In this document: positions 9,006 to 17,626 of the stretch, one piece after another
Numbering within the stretch: the stretch's first letter is position 1
Layout of the letters: every line of letters begins with the position of its first letter
From: Paraburkholderia sp. LEh10
Lineage (GTDB): Bacteria; Pseudomonadota; Gammaproteobacteria; Burkholderiales; Burkholderiaceae
Reading direction: 5' to 3'
DNA: 64,000 nt
Assembly: GCF_017814945.1 (NCBI RefSeq)
Contig: NZ_JAGIPX010000011.1
Span: forward strand, 124,001 to 188,000
Translations under genes and position numbers: made by a program
The notes under the pieces: model-generated
Told to the model about the DNA's origin: nothing
Seen by the model: the letters and a program-made list of their open reading frames with translations, nothing else
Database searches by the model: none

Positions 9006-10232
9006 GTGGCGGAACATTCTGTAGTGGTTGTGGGCGGTGGTCACGGTGGTTTTCAGACCGCAGCCTCGCTGAGGCAGTCGGGCTATAAAGGCGTAATCAC
9101 CCTTATCAGTGATGAACCCGGGCTACCTTATCAACGCCCTCCTCTTTCGAAGGCCTATGTCACGGGAAAAATTAACCGGGAGGCCTTGCACTTCCGTCCC
9201 GAGCGCTTTTTCGACGAAAACCGGATCCGCCTCGTCTGTGCGGAGGTAGTTAAAATTGACAGGACTGAGCGACTTGTTCACACCCGATCCGGTGAGATAT
9301 TCAATTACGATCATTTGGTGCTAGCCATGGGAGCTCGTAATCGCCCCCTCACGGTGCCCGGCTCAAAACTAAATGGTGTCTTCGGCCTTCGATCTCGTGA
9401 AGACGCCGACTTGATTATTCCTAGGCTAGCCAGTGTCAGGAAAGCGATCGTCGTCGGTGCGGGCTTTATTGGATTGGAGTTCGCTGCTGTCGCAAGCACG
9501 CTCGGCGCCTCCGTTGAAGTGCTTGAGCTTGCCGACCGACCCATGGCCCGTGCTACATCGCCGACTACGTCACGGTTTTTTCGCTCTGCGCATGAGGCTT
9601 GGGGGACAGAGTTTCACTTTCAGACCGGTCTAGCGAGCATCGAAGGTGAGGATGGACGGGTGACCGCCGTTGCTACGACCACTGGCAAGCGACTGGAGAC
9701 CGACTTGGTAGTCTTCGGTATCGGGGTACAGCCCAACGTTACCTTGGCTGCGGACGCCGGATTGGAAATAGATGGCGGGATTAAAGTGGATGAATTTCTG
9801 GTGACGTCCGACCCGGCGATATCGGCAATCGGTGATGTGGCTGCATTCCCCAATCAGAGCGCCACTGGTCTGCTGCGTCTCGAATCCGTCCAAAACGCGG
9901 TTGACCACGCGCGATGTGTGGCGAACAGACTCTGTGGCAAGCCAAACCCATACCGGCAAATCCCGTGGTTCTGGAGCGATCAGCGAGATCTGAAGCTCCA
10001 GATAGTTGGACTCAACGCTGGACACGATACCGAAGTGGTCTGCGGCGACTTAACGAGCCGCCAATTCTCAGTGCTTTGTTACAAGCAAAACGATCTGATT
10101 TCCGTTGAATCTGTGAATCGTCCCGCAGATCACATGATTGCTCGCAAGGTTATCGGCTCGAAGTTTCCCTCTCTAGAGGAAGCTCTAGGTCCGAATTTCG
10201 AATTGCGCGCCTGGCACGCAACGATCGCCTGA
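9006..10232 (+). CDS. FAD-dependent ferredoxin reductase
   Basis: A pyridine nucleotide-disulfide-type reductase of about 408 residues that would transfer electrons from NAD(P)H to the neighbouring ferredoxin. The FAD fold is near the start (VVVVGGGHGGFQTAASL), the NAD(P) fold near residue 145 (AIVVGAGFIGLEFAAV), and the second FAD contact near residue 270 (ISAIGDVAAFPN). A C-terminal reductase domain follows (PWFWSDQRDLKLQIVG), as in putidaredoxin reductases and EthA-type proteins. I chose the GTG at 9006 because GGAG lies 6 bases upstream and the FAD motif then starts at the usual position; an ATG at 8937 would add 23 unlikely residues. Confidence 0.92.
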   Translation: MAEHSVVVVGGGHGGFQTAASLRQSGYKGVITLISDEPGLPYQRPPLSKAYVTGKINREALHFRPERFFDENRIRLVCAEVVKIDRTERLVHTRSGEIFNYDHLVLAMGARNRPLTVPGSKLNGVFGLRSREDADLIIPRLASVRKAIVVGAGFIGLEFAAVASTLGASVEVLELADRPMARATSPTTSRFFRSAHEAWGTEFHFQTGLASIEGEDGRVTAVATTTGKRLETDLVVFGIGVQPNVTLAADAGLEIDGGIKVDEFLVTSDPAISAIGDVAAFPNQSATGLLRLESVQNAVDHARCVANRLCGKPNPYRQIPWFWSDQRDLKLQIVGLNAGHDTEVVCGDLTSRQFSVLCYKQNDLISVESVNRPADHMIARKVIGSKFPSLEEALGPNFELRAWHATIA

Positions 10233-10245
10233 TCCGACACGCGGC

Positions 10246-10271
10246 CCCACTTCCAATGAACTCGAAGTGGG
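10246..10271. terminator. Hairpin between convergent reductase and leuD-like genes
   Basis: CCCACTTC and GAAGTGGG form an 8-bp stem around a 10-base loop, extended with a bulge by GCGGC (10241-10245) and GCCGC (10274-10278). It sits just after the reductase stop and before the convergent small dehydratase gene. There is no T tract, so termination is only suggested by position. Confidence 0.4.
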
Positions 10272-10359
10272 CTGCCGCGAGGGCCACCGGTCAGATTCTA
10301 ACGTCGTTGCGCAAACGCACGACCGCTGCTGAACCGAACTTCGTAGGTAATGCCGCCAC

Positions 10360-11013
10360 TCACTCGGTCAACAGATCTGAAAACAGCCATGGCTCGCTCG
10401 CACGCCGTCGCGATTCATAATCACGGATTTCCTGCATTCGTTGAAGTGTCAGCCCAATGTCGTCTAGCCCGCCGAGAAGACATTTCTTCTTGAAGGGTTC
10501 GATCTCAAACTTCACTTCGAATCCGCTATCGGTTGCGACAGATTGACTGCGCAAGTCGATTCGCAAACGAAAACCACTGGTTGCGTACACCGCGTGAAAC
10601 AGATAGTCCACCGCTTCCTTCGGCAGTACGACAGGGAGCATTCCGTTCTTCAGGCAATTTCCATAGAAAATATCGGCGAAACTTGGCGCTATGAGCGCTC
10701 TAATACCAAAGTCATGAAGTGCCCACGCAGCATGCTCACGGCTAGACCCACATCCAAAGTTGTCACGCGTCAGCATGATCTGCGCGCCGTCGTAGCGACT
10801 GTCATTCAGTGAAAACTCAAGGTTCTTAGGACGCACATCGCAGTTTTGCCCCGGCTCTCCACGATCCAGGTAGCGCCACTCGTCGAAAAGATTCGCACCG
10901 AATCCTGTCCTGGCAATCGACTTCATGAACTGCTTCGGAATTATCGCATCGGTATCGACATTGGATCGGTCGATAGGCACAACAAGACCGGTCAATACAT
11001 TGAAAGCTTCCAT
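10360..11013 (-). CDS. leuD: 3-isopropylmalate dehydratase-type small subunit (LeuD-like)
   Basis: A 217-residue swivel-domain subunit of an aconitase-family hydro-lyase. The N-terminus [29 protein letters not shown] and the segment [14 protein letters not shown] are diagnostic of LeuD. Its ATG overlaps the TAA of the large subunit gene by one base, so the two are translationally coupled and form one enzyme. It sits among catabolic genes with a CoA-transferase, not with leuB as in leucine biosynthesis, so it may hydrate or isomerise a methyl-branched dicarboxylate rather than isopropylmalate. That substrate change is inference. Confidence 0.92.
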   Translation of the reverse strand: MEAFNVLTGLVVPIDRSNVDTDAIIPKQFMKSIARTGFGANLFDEWRYLDRGEPGQNCDVRPKNLEFSLNDSRYDGAQIMLTRDNFGCGSSREHAAWALHDFGIRALIAPSFADIFYGNCLKNGMLPVVLPKEAVDYLFHAVYATSGFRLRIDLRSQSVATDSGFEVKFEIEPFKKKCLLGGLDDIGLTLQRMQEIRDYESRRRASEPWLFSDLLTE

Positions 11014-12422
11014 TATTGCAGCTCCTGAGAAACATCGACAAAATGGCCTGCGACGGCCGCTGCCGCTGCCATGACGGGACTGACCAGATGCGTCCGCCCG
11101 CCTGCACCCTGACGCCCCTCGAAGTTCCGATTCGATGTCGACGCGCAACGTTCGCCAGGGCCAAGCCGATCATCGTTCATCCCGAGGCACATCGAGCAAC
11201 CGGGCTCTCTCCATTCAAAACCCGCTTCCACAAAAATCTTGTCGAGACCCTCTGCTTCCGCTTGTGCTTTGACCAGACCGGACCCCGGCACCACCAGGGC
11301 CTGCTTGATGCTTGAAGAAACTCGACGTCCTCGAACGATCGCGGCTGCAGCGCGCAAATCTTCGATCCGCGCGTTGGTACAAGAACCAATGAAAACCTTG
11401 TCTAATGCGATCGATGAGATTTCGGTACCAGCACTTACGGCCATATATTCCAATGCTCGTGTCATTCCCTGGCGCTTGACATCGTTCGATTCGAGAGCCG
11501 GATCGGGAACTGAATCGTCAATAGATACGACCATTTCTGGAGATGTCCCCCATGTGACCATGGGCCTAACCGATGACGCGTCGATGCTTACAATGCGTTC
11601 AAAATGCGCATCCTTATCGCTGTGTAATGTACGCCAATAGTCGACCGCTTTTTCCCACTGGTCGCCGGTGGGTGCATACGGGCGCCCTTTGACGTAGTTG
11701 ATGGTGGTCTCATCGACGGCGATGATGCCGACACGTGCGCCTGCCTCGATGGCAAGGTTGCAAAGCGTCATCCGCCCTTCCATTGACATGGCATCGATGG
11801 TCGTGCCCGCAAATTCGATTGCGTAGCCGGTACCACCTGCCGTTCCTAGCGTTCCGATAATTCGCAACGCCAGATCTTTTGCTGTAACCCCACGTGGTAG
11901 ATTGCCGTCAACGCGTACGAGCATCGGCCTCATTCGCTTCATGGACAAGCATTGAGTAGCGAGGACGTGCTCGACTTCGGAAGTCCCCACCCCGAAAGCT
12001 AGCGCCGCGAATGCACCGTGCGTACTAGTATGCGAATCCCCCGCCACGATCGTCATCCCCGGAAGCGTTGCGCCTTGCTCCGGTCCGACAACATGAATGA
12101 TTCCTTGACGGCGGTCACGCAGACCAAACTGCACCACGTTGAACTGTGCACAGTTCTTGTCGAGCTGCTCAACTTGCATTCGCGACAGGGGATCAGCGAT
12201 TCCATGTGCTCTCCCCGTCGTCGGAACGTTGTGGTCAGCCGTTGCAAGCACTGTCGAACTTCGCCATGGCTTGCGTCCAGAGATACATAATCCTTCGAAA
12301 GCCTGAGGGCTGGTTACCTCATACACTAGATGGCGATCAACGTATAAAAGTGCGGTACCGTCGTCGGCCTCGCTGACAACGTGACTCGCCCAGATCTTCT
12401 CGAATAAGGTCGTTCCGCTCAC
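11013..12422 (-). CDS. leuC: 3-isopropylmalate dehydratase-type large subunit (LeuC-like)
   Basis: A 469-residue aconitase-family large subunit. It contains [32 protein letters not shown] and the cluster ligands in [13 protein letters not shown] and in [11 protein letters not shown], matching the three Cys that hold the [4Fe-4S] cluster. The GTG start has GGAGG four bases upstream and gives the standard LeuC opening ([11 protein letters not shown]). It is followed by the one-base-overlapping leuD-like gene and preceded by a CaiB-type CoA-transferase. Burkholderiaceae normally carry leuCDB elsewhere for leucine synthesis, so this pair is probably a second, catabolic copy. Confidence 0.92.
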   Translation of the reverse strand: MSGTTLFEKIWASHVVSEADDGTALLYVDRHLVYEVTSPQAFEGLCISGRKPWRSSTVLATADHNVPTTGRAHGIADPLSRMQVEQLDKNCAQFNVVQFGLRDRRQGIIHVVGPEQGATLPGMTIVAGDSHTSTHGAFAALAFGVGTSEVEHVLATQCLSMKRMRPMLVRVDGNLPRGVTAKDLALRIIGTLGTAGGTGYAIEFAGTTIDAMSMEGRMTLCNLAIEAGARVGIIAVDETTINYVKGRPYAPTGDQWEKAVDYWRTLHSDKDAHFERIVSIDASSVRPMVTWGTSPEMVVSIDDSVPDPALESNDVKRQGMTRALEYMAVSAGTEISSIALDKVFIGSCTNARIEDLRAAAAIVRGRRVSSSIKQALVVPGSGLVKAQAEAEGLDKIFVEAGFEWREPGCSMCLGMNDDRLGPGERCASTSNRNFEGRQGAGGRTHLVSPVMAAAAAVAGHFVDVSQELQ

Positions 12423-12467
12423 AGAACCTCCACACGATGTTTCATTGCTTCGGTATGGCCTTGAGTC

Positions 12468-13685
12468 TCAAATCACGCCTCTTGAACGCAACGCGGCTCG
12501 GGCATTTTCATCGATTCCTATCTCAGCCAGCACCTCGTTCGTGTGCTCTCCCAACTGCGGTCCGACCCACCTGGTCTGACCAGGAGTTGCGCTGAGCTTA
12601 GGTACGATACCCGGCAGATCAATCGGTGCACCATCGGGTAGTTCGTGACGTTGGATCATGCCCCTTGCTCGGTAATGCGGATCTTCTGCTATGTCCGCGA
12701 CCGTGTACACCCGTCCGCAAGGTACGCTTGCAGCTTCCAGAATCGGCAAGACATCCGACAGTTTTCGGGTGCTCACCCAGTTCGAAATTGCCGTGTCGAT
12801 TATGTCGTTGTGCTTAACCCGACCATCGTTCCGCGCAAGTTCCGGATCGCTCGCCAGGTCGTCGCGTCCGATGGCAACCATCAGCCGTTTGAAAATTCCG
12901 TCGCCATTTCCCGCGATAACAACGTACTGACCGTCACCGCAAAGATATGTATTCGACGGCGAAATACCCGGCAAGCTGGAGCCGGACCGTTCACGTACAT
13001 GCCCGAATTCGCCATACTCGGGAACAAGGCTCTCCATAACAGCGTAAACGGCCTCATAAAGCGCAACGTCGATATATTGGCCCGTTCCATCGCCGTTCTT
13101 GAGATGATGCATGGCCACAAGCGCACCGATGGTCCCGTAAAGCGATGCCAACGTATCACCGAGGCTAACACCTACCCTAACGGGTGGCCGATCAGGAAAC
13201 CCCGTTACGTGCCGCAGCCCCCCCATACATTCGGCAATCGCGGCAAAGCCTGGCCTTTCTCGATACGGTCCGTCTTGCCCATAGCCGGATATGCGGACCA
13301 TGACGAGCTTCGGATTTAAAGCAGACAGTTCGTCCCACCCTATGCCCCACTTCTCAAGAGTCCCGGGTTTGAAGTTCTCGATAACGATATCCGCCTGGGA
13401 CGCGAGTCTACGAACGATGTCTTGTCCCTCTTCGCACTTCAGGTCAACGGTAACAGACTTCTTATTTCGACTCTGCGTGTACCACCACAGAGATGTCCCG
13501 TCATGCAACTTTCGCCACTTTCTGAGAGGATCACCGTCTTTTGGCGGCTCAATCTTTACGACCTCTGCGCCAAACTGTGCGAGTAGAGCACTAGCATATG
13601 GACCTGCAATCAATGAACCGAGTTCAAGAACCCGAACGCCGGCGAGCGGCAAGGATTTTTCTGCTTTAGCCATTTCCTGCTTCAT
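12468..13685 (-). CDS. CaiB/BaiF family type III CoA-transferase
   Basis: A 405-residue formyl-CoA-transferase-like protein. The start LAGVRVLELGSLIAGPYASALLAQFGAEVVKIEPP is the family hallmark, followed by RNKKSVTVDLK and the region VENFKPGTLEKWGIG, which includes the family's conserved Asp-Ile-Val-Ile-Glu-Asn. These enzymes move CoA between organic acids without free energy input. Lying between an MDR dehydrogenase and the LeuCD-like hydro-lyase, it probably activates the acid that those enzymes make or use. A second in-frame ATG four codons in (13673) is equally plausible as start. Confidence 0.9.
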   Translation of the reverse strand: MKQEMAKAEKSLPLAGVRVLELGSLIAGPYASALLAQFGAEVVKIEPPKDGDPLRKWRKLHDGTSLWWYTQSRNKKSVTVDLKCEEGQDIVRRLASQADIVIENFKPGTLEKWGIGWDELSALNPKLVMVRISGYGQDGPYRERPGFAAIAECMGGLRHVTGFPDRPPVRVGVSLGDTLASLYGTIGALVAMHHLKNGDGTGQYIDVALYEAVYAVMESLVPEYGEFGHVRERSGSSLPGISPSNTYLCGDGQYVVIAGNGDGIFKRLMVAIGRDDLASDPELARNDGRVKHNDIIDTAISNWVSTRKLSDVLPILEAASVPCGRVYTVADIAEDPHYRARGMIQRHELPDGAPIDLPGIVPKLSATPGQTRWVGPQLGEHTNEVLAEIGIDENARAALRSRGVI

Positions 13686-13688
13686 CCT

Positions 13689-13858
13689 TTAGGGCAGCCA
13701 CAGCTCTGTTCGTAGCGCGACGAACGCCGGAAACTGCAGTGCGGGGTGATCTAGACGGTCGACGGAAGCGCGTGGCGAGAACCATTCGGCGCGCTCGAAT
13801 TCATCGGAGTAGGGAATAAATTCGACCTTGCCTCTGACCGCGTCTTTTCAGCCGCGTC
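13689..13858 (-). pseudogene. NUDIX-like C-terminal coding fragment
   Basis: In the gap before the CoA-transferase gene one minus-strand frame reads as protein-like sequence ending VEFIPYSDEFERAEWF, then LDHPALQFPAF and a TAA. The SDEFERAEWF segment resembles the strand and helix near the C-terminus of NUDIX hydrolases. No NUDIX box or start is present and the upstream frame is blocked, so it would be a 5'-deleted remnant. Assignment is tentative. Confidence 0.3.
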
Positions 13859-13912
13859 GAAAAGATCCGCCACAGTCGGCGGACCGCTGTAACGCATCGA
13901 ACACCAGCAAGG

Positions 13913-14908
13913 CTACGGAATCAGGACGATCTTCCCGAAGTGGAGATTGGTACGCATGTATTCGTGCGCCTCCTTTGCATCGCTTAGATCGAAGATTTTC
14001 GCGATCGGCAAAGATATCTTTCTGCTATACACGGCAGGCAGGAGATCGTCGGTTGCCCGCTTAACGATTTCAAAGACCTCATCTGGGGTACGCGTTCGAA
14101 AGGTGACGCCGCGATAATCAATGCGCTTGGCGGCGTGCAAATCGAAATCGAATTCGCCTACGGTGCCCCCGAGCCGGCCGACATTGACCATACGCGCGCG
14201 CACGGCCGCAGCACGCATGCTGCCGGAAACTGTCTTTCCCGACACCATATCGACTATCACATTGACGCCCTTACCGTCGGTTGCGTCCATGACCTGCTGG
14301 ATCCAGTGTTCGTCGTTGCAGTCGACGACCCTGTCGGTGCCGAAATCCTTCAGTTTGGCGCGCCGAATGGCGTGACTGGACGTGCCAATAACGAGGCCAG
14401 CGCCGAAATACTTCGCGATCTGCGATGCCATCAGCCCGACTGCGGAACTGCCTCCCTGGATCAGCACTGCATCTCCAGTCGCCACCTGGCCATGCGTTAC
14501 CACAGCATCGTGCGCAGTTAAAAGTGCAAGCGGAAGCGCCGCGGCCTCTTCGAATGTGGGAGCCCCATCTGCGAGCCGGATTGTGCGGCGCGCCTCTGCG
14601 ACTGCAAATTCGGCATAGCCGCCGGCGCCGGAACACATTACCGAATCGCCAATCTGAAACGTGTGGACGTCTTTGCCAGTTTGCACGACGTCTCCGGCCC
14701 ATTCCATCCCGATCGGCTTTCCAAAGGCGTCCGCCGTCGCGACGCCCGCGCCCTTCGCTGCATTGAGATCCGCGCGATTCATGCCTGCGGCGCGTACTCG
14801 CACGAGGACTTGAGTCGGGCCCGGGCTGGGAGTGGGAACTGATCGGACCTCAAGGCCATCGGGTGTTGCCACGCCGGCTTTCATCGTTCCAGGAAGTTGC
14901 GCCATCAT
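13913..14908 (-). CDS. Quinone oxidoreductase-type (MDR family) NADPH dehydrogenase
   Basis: A 331-residue medium-chain reductase without the catalytic zinc ligands. The N-terminal GroES-like half includes VLVRVRAAGMNRADL and GMEWAGDVVQTG, and the NADPH fold lies near residue 150 (VLIQGGSSAVGLMASQIAKYFGA). Such enzymes reduce quinones or alpha,beta-unsaturated carbonyls. It is the first gene of a minus-strand run with the CoA-transferase and LeuCD-like genes and has a perfect copy of the cluster operator 56 bases before its start. The second Met (14905) is an alternative start. Confidence 0.9.
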   Translation of the reverse strand: MMAQLPGTMKAGVATPDGLEVRSVPTPSPGPTQVLVRVRAAGMNRADLNAAKGAGVATADAFGKPIGMEWAGDVVQTGKDVHTFQIGDSVMCSGAGGYAEFAVAEARRTIRLADGAPTFEEAAALPLALLTAHDAVVTHGQVATGDAVLIQGGSSAVGLMASQIAKYFGAGLVIGTSSHAIRRAKLKDFGTDRVVDCNDEHWIQQVMDATDGKGVNVIVDMVSGKTVSGSMRAAAVRARMVNVGRLGGTVGEFDFDLHAAKRIDYRGVTFRTRTPDEVFEIVKRATDDLLPAVYSRKISLPIAKIFDLSDAKEAHEYMRTNLHFGKIVLIP

Positions 14909-14963
14909 TTGATTCCATTAGGTACATGGGCATCAATTTTTAAGAGCGCAGCAAATAATGTCT

Positions 14964-14980
14964 GTCCCCTTACTGGGGAC
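14964..14980 (-). promoter_or_regulatory. GTCCCC-N5-GGGGAC operator of the MDR-CoA-transferase-leuCD operon
   Basis: GTCCCC-TTACT-GGGGAC is a perfect dyad. On the minus strand AAAAAT (14936-14941) begins 23 bases after it and keeps the A2, A4, A5 and T6 of a -10 box. Confidence 0.65.
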
Positions 14981-15107
14981 GCAGCGAAAGGCATTCAGGA
15001 TTAACAGACGCGTGGCCTTCGGCCAGCAGTCTACCGGGTGGACACGGTCAACCAACCAATCGTCTGGCTAAATGACGCCGGAGATTGATCCGGCTTCAAA
15101 GGGGGAA

Positions 15108-15956
15108 CTAACGGGGGAGAATTGGGACACGCTGCACGGCCCCTTGGGCAACCGCCTTACCCCAAAGACCCAAATACCACATCAGCAGTTCACGGGGACT
15201 ACCGATGGAAAGCCGTTGATAGGCACGCTTTCTATAGGTCTTGACGCTTTCCTCGCCTATGCCCAGATCCAATGCGATCCCGATCGACGACAGACCGTAC
15301 AGAATTCGAGCGCAGACTTCCGCTTCCCGCTTGGACAACTCCGTGGCGCCAAGGAGACAGGTTTCTATGTCGTCCAATGAAGTGAGGGCTCGCGTCAAGG
15401 CTCCGCGTGTCGCTACGACATCTGCATGCTTCGACAAAACCGTAAACAGCAACTCCGAGACGCTAGAAAGGTGATCTACTTCCGAGTCCGAGAACGTACC
15501 ATGTCCCGACGAACGGAGAATACTTAGGCCGAAAGCCCCCTTCGAACTCTGACTGCAAATCATGACCCGTTGACTGATCTTCGGGTAGATCGCGTCCCTG
15601 AATACGGTGTCCGTCAGTGAGTTGATATCGACGCGCAATATGGCTGGGGTGGGCTGCCCAAGTCGACGCTTCGCCTCAACGATTGTGGGGTCGCGCCGCC
15701 AGTATTGCTGTGCCGTATAGAGTGACGCCTGTTGATGGGCCGTTTGCGTTCCATCCAGGCTCGCGGAGTCGAGTTCGAGAAGGCTGTCACCGCCGAGCTC
15801 AAACACCGCGCAGTGGTCCGCTCCGCATACTTCATGCAGGTAAGACAAGAGCTTTGGACCGAAAGAATCTCCGCCAATCGCATCGATGACGGCAAGTATG
15901 TTCGCGTCTGGCAAGCAGCGCGCTGGCGACCCTGTGGGAACGGCGCCTATTTGCAT
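15108..15956 (-). CDS. LuxR-family transcriptional regulator, proposed master regulator of the cluster
   Basis: A 282-residue regulator. The last 65 residues are a GerE-type helix-turn-helix (LSKREAEVCARILYGLSSIGIALDLGIGEESVKTYRKRAYQRLSI) with the usual SxxTVKTY-like recognition helix. The first 190 residues look like a GAF-type sensor domain (ADHCAVFELGG...) rather than a response-regulator receiver, so a small-molecule signal is likely. The ATG at 15956 has GGTGGAG just upstream; an in-frame TTG six codons earlier is less likely. It is the only LuxR-type gene in the window and has a dyad operator 40 bases before its start, so I propose it binds the GTCCCC/GGGGAC sites. That link is inference. 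Confidence 0.88.
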   Translation of the reverse strand: MQIGAVPTGSPARCLPDANILAVIDAIGGDSFGPKLLSYLHEVCGADHCAVFELGGDSLLELDSASLDGTQTAHQQASLYTAQQYWRRDPTIVEAKRRLGQPTPAILRVDINSLTDTVFRDAIYPKISQRVMICSQSSKGAFGLSILRSSGHGTFSDSEVDHLSSVSELLFTVLSKHADVVATRGALTRALTSLDDIETCLLGATELSKREAEVCARILYGLSSIGIALDLGIGEESVKTYRKRAYQRLSIGSPRELLMWYLGLWGKAVAQGAVQRVPILPR

Positions 15957-16372
15957 GTCTCCACCTTTTCTCAATACCGGGCTCCGCCGGCTGCCGTCCC
16001 CACACGGGGGACAGAGGAAAGTATCCCCCCAAATTATAGTGACTGCAGGTAGTGCGTCAATCGGGGTAAGTAGGGTTCGTTCCCCGAGTCGTCTTGTGCA
16101 CGGAGCAAGCTAAAGCAGATTGCCTGATTCTATTGCCTATTCCGCTCGAAACCTGCTTACCGCGTTGCAGCGATAAGCCACCGTGGGGACAGCTTGCGTC
16201 CGGGGGCTCCGTTGCCCTCGGACCAGGCTTGAGTGGTGTTCCGCAGCGCCCCGACGAGAACGCACCTACGTGTTCGATCTCACGGCAGACCTGCGAATGT
16301 CGCATCCCAACGACGCGAGAGTCTAACCACCCACGCCTGGCGAGCCAACACTCAACAAACATCTAGGAAATC
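15957..16372. other. Divergent regulatory region between luxR and hydrolase genes
   Basis: These 416 bases hold the dyad at 15996-16012 and a plus-strand TATAGT hexamer at 16035-16040. They imply a leader of about 330 bases before the hydrolase gene. I see no small gene or clear RNA fold in the leader. Confidence 0.55.
15996..16012 (+). promoter_or_regulatory. GTCCCC-N5-GGGGAC operator, luxR/hydrolase divergent promoter
   Basis: GTCCCC-ACACG-GGGGAC is a perfect dyad. On the plus strand TATAGT (16035-16040, five of six -10 bases) begins 23 bases after it, the best promoter match of the set, and would drive the hydrolase, acyl-CoA synthetase and thiolase genes. The dyad is also 40 bases from the luxR start, so autoregulation is possible. 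Confidence 0.7.
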
Positions 16373-17557
16373 ATGTCGAACAACGCGAGCTTCGAAGTCG
16401 AAACCCAATGGGTTCACCTGCAATACGACGAAAACGCGGCTTTCACCGAAACGTATGGATTTGCTGGAAATCAGGGCGCGGTCAACCTGGAGGGAATCTG
16501 GATGCGCCCCAAAGGACGCGATTCGTCGACGTTGCTGCTGTTTATGCATCCGACGTCCACGCTTCAACTTCTGCCGGTCCCCCGCGAAGCCGTACGATCT
16601 GGAGCGCATGTGCTATGTGCCGCAAGTCGCTACGCTAAAAACGATACCGCATTAATCATGGAGAAGGTTCTCCTCGATTTGGGCGCGTACGTGCGACACG
16701 CGAGAGAAGTATGGGGATATGAGAAGGTCGTCATAGTCGGCTGGAGTGGTGGTGGTTCACTGGGCCTGTTTTATCAATCACAGGCCGAAAATCCGACGAT
16801 CACACACACCCCCGCCGGGGATCCCGTGAACATTGCCGGAGCCGGGCTTATCCCAGCTGATGCCCTGATTTTTCAAGCGGCTCACCTTTCCCGTGCTCAG
16901 CTACTTCTCGACGTTATTGATCCGTCGGTCATGGATGAACTCAATCCAGACAACCGCGACAAACACCTCGACATTTACCACCCTACGAATACGAACCAAC
17001 CACCCTATTCCCGCCAGTTCATCGAAGAGTACAGGGCTGCACAGCTAGCACGCGTAAGGCGAATTACTGGGTGGGTCAAAGAAACCCTCGAAGAGCTAAA
17101 AAGTCGAGGAACCCTCGAGATGGAGCGCTGCTTCGTAACGCACAGGACTTTGGCCGACCCACGATTTCTCGATCCGTCTCTCGATCCGAACGCGCGCAAG
17201 CCGCGCTGGTGTTACATGGGAAACCCCGAAACCGTGAACACTGGTCCGGTTGGTCTCGCGCGCTTTTCGACCTTGCGGTCATGGCTCTCTCAATGGTCAA
17301 TCGACGACTCTCGTAGTGATGGCCTAGCGTGTGCCCGGCAGATCGCAGCACCGCTTCTCGTCATCGAAAACGATGCGGACGACGCTGTCCCCCAACCCCA
17401 TACTTCAATGCTTTTTGACGCGGCAACGACAAAAGATAAAACCATGCACGTGATTCAAGGAGCCACGCACTACTACGCTGGTCAACCCGAGCTTCTTAAA
17501 ACAGCGACCAGTTTGATTCGGGGTTGGCTAGACGAGCGAAATCTTTTGGGACAATAG
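16373..17557 (+). CDS. Alpha/beta hydrolase
   Basis: A 394-residue cytosolic alpha/beta-hydrolase. The nucleophile elbow is VIVGWSGGGSLGL (Ser near residue 126), the acid is probably the Asp in VIENDADDAVP and the base the His in QGATHYYAG. A large cap region of about 150 residues lies between them. AGGAAATC before the ATG is a good ribosome binding site. It opens a plus-strand run with an acyl-CoA synthetase and a thiolase, so it probably cleaves an ester, lactone or ring-cleavage product to a free acid that the ligase then activates. Confidence 0.85.
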   Translation: MSNNASFEVETQWVHLQYDENAAFTETYGFAGNQGAVNLEGIWMRPKGRDSSTLLLFMHPTSTLQLLPVPREAVRSGAHVLCAASRYAKNDTALIMEKVLLDLGAYVRHAREVWGYEKVVIVGWSGGGSLGLFYQSQAENPTITHTPAGDPVNIAGAGLIPADALIFQAAHLSRAQLLLDVIDPSVMDELNPDNRDKHLDIYHPTNTNQPPYSRQFIEEYRAAQLARVRRITGWVKETLEELKSRGTLEMERCFVTHRTLADPRFLDPSLDPNARKPRWCYMGNPETVNTGPVGLARFSTLRSWLSQWSIDDSRSDGLACARQIAAPLLVIENDADDAVPQPHTSMLFDAATTKDKTMHVIQGATHYYAGQPELLKTATSLIRGWLDERNLLGQ

Positions 17558-17626
17558 TGCTCTTCGATAGCGACACGTCACCATCACCGATCCGACCGAG
17601 CCGTTCAGACATAGATGGAGTATCGA

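Noticed and set aside
9630..10025. Long open frame on the minus strand inside the ferredoxin reductase gene
   Set aside because: It is the shadow of a strongly supported flavoprotein gene and has poor composition.
10360..12422. LeuCD as housekeeping leucine biosynthesis genes
   Set aside because: No leuB is adjacent and the genes share an operator-driven operon with a CoA-transferase; a genome check for a second leuCD is still needed.
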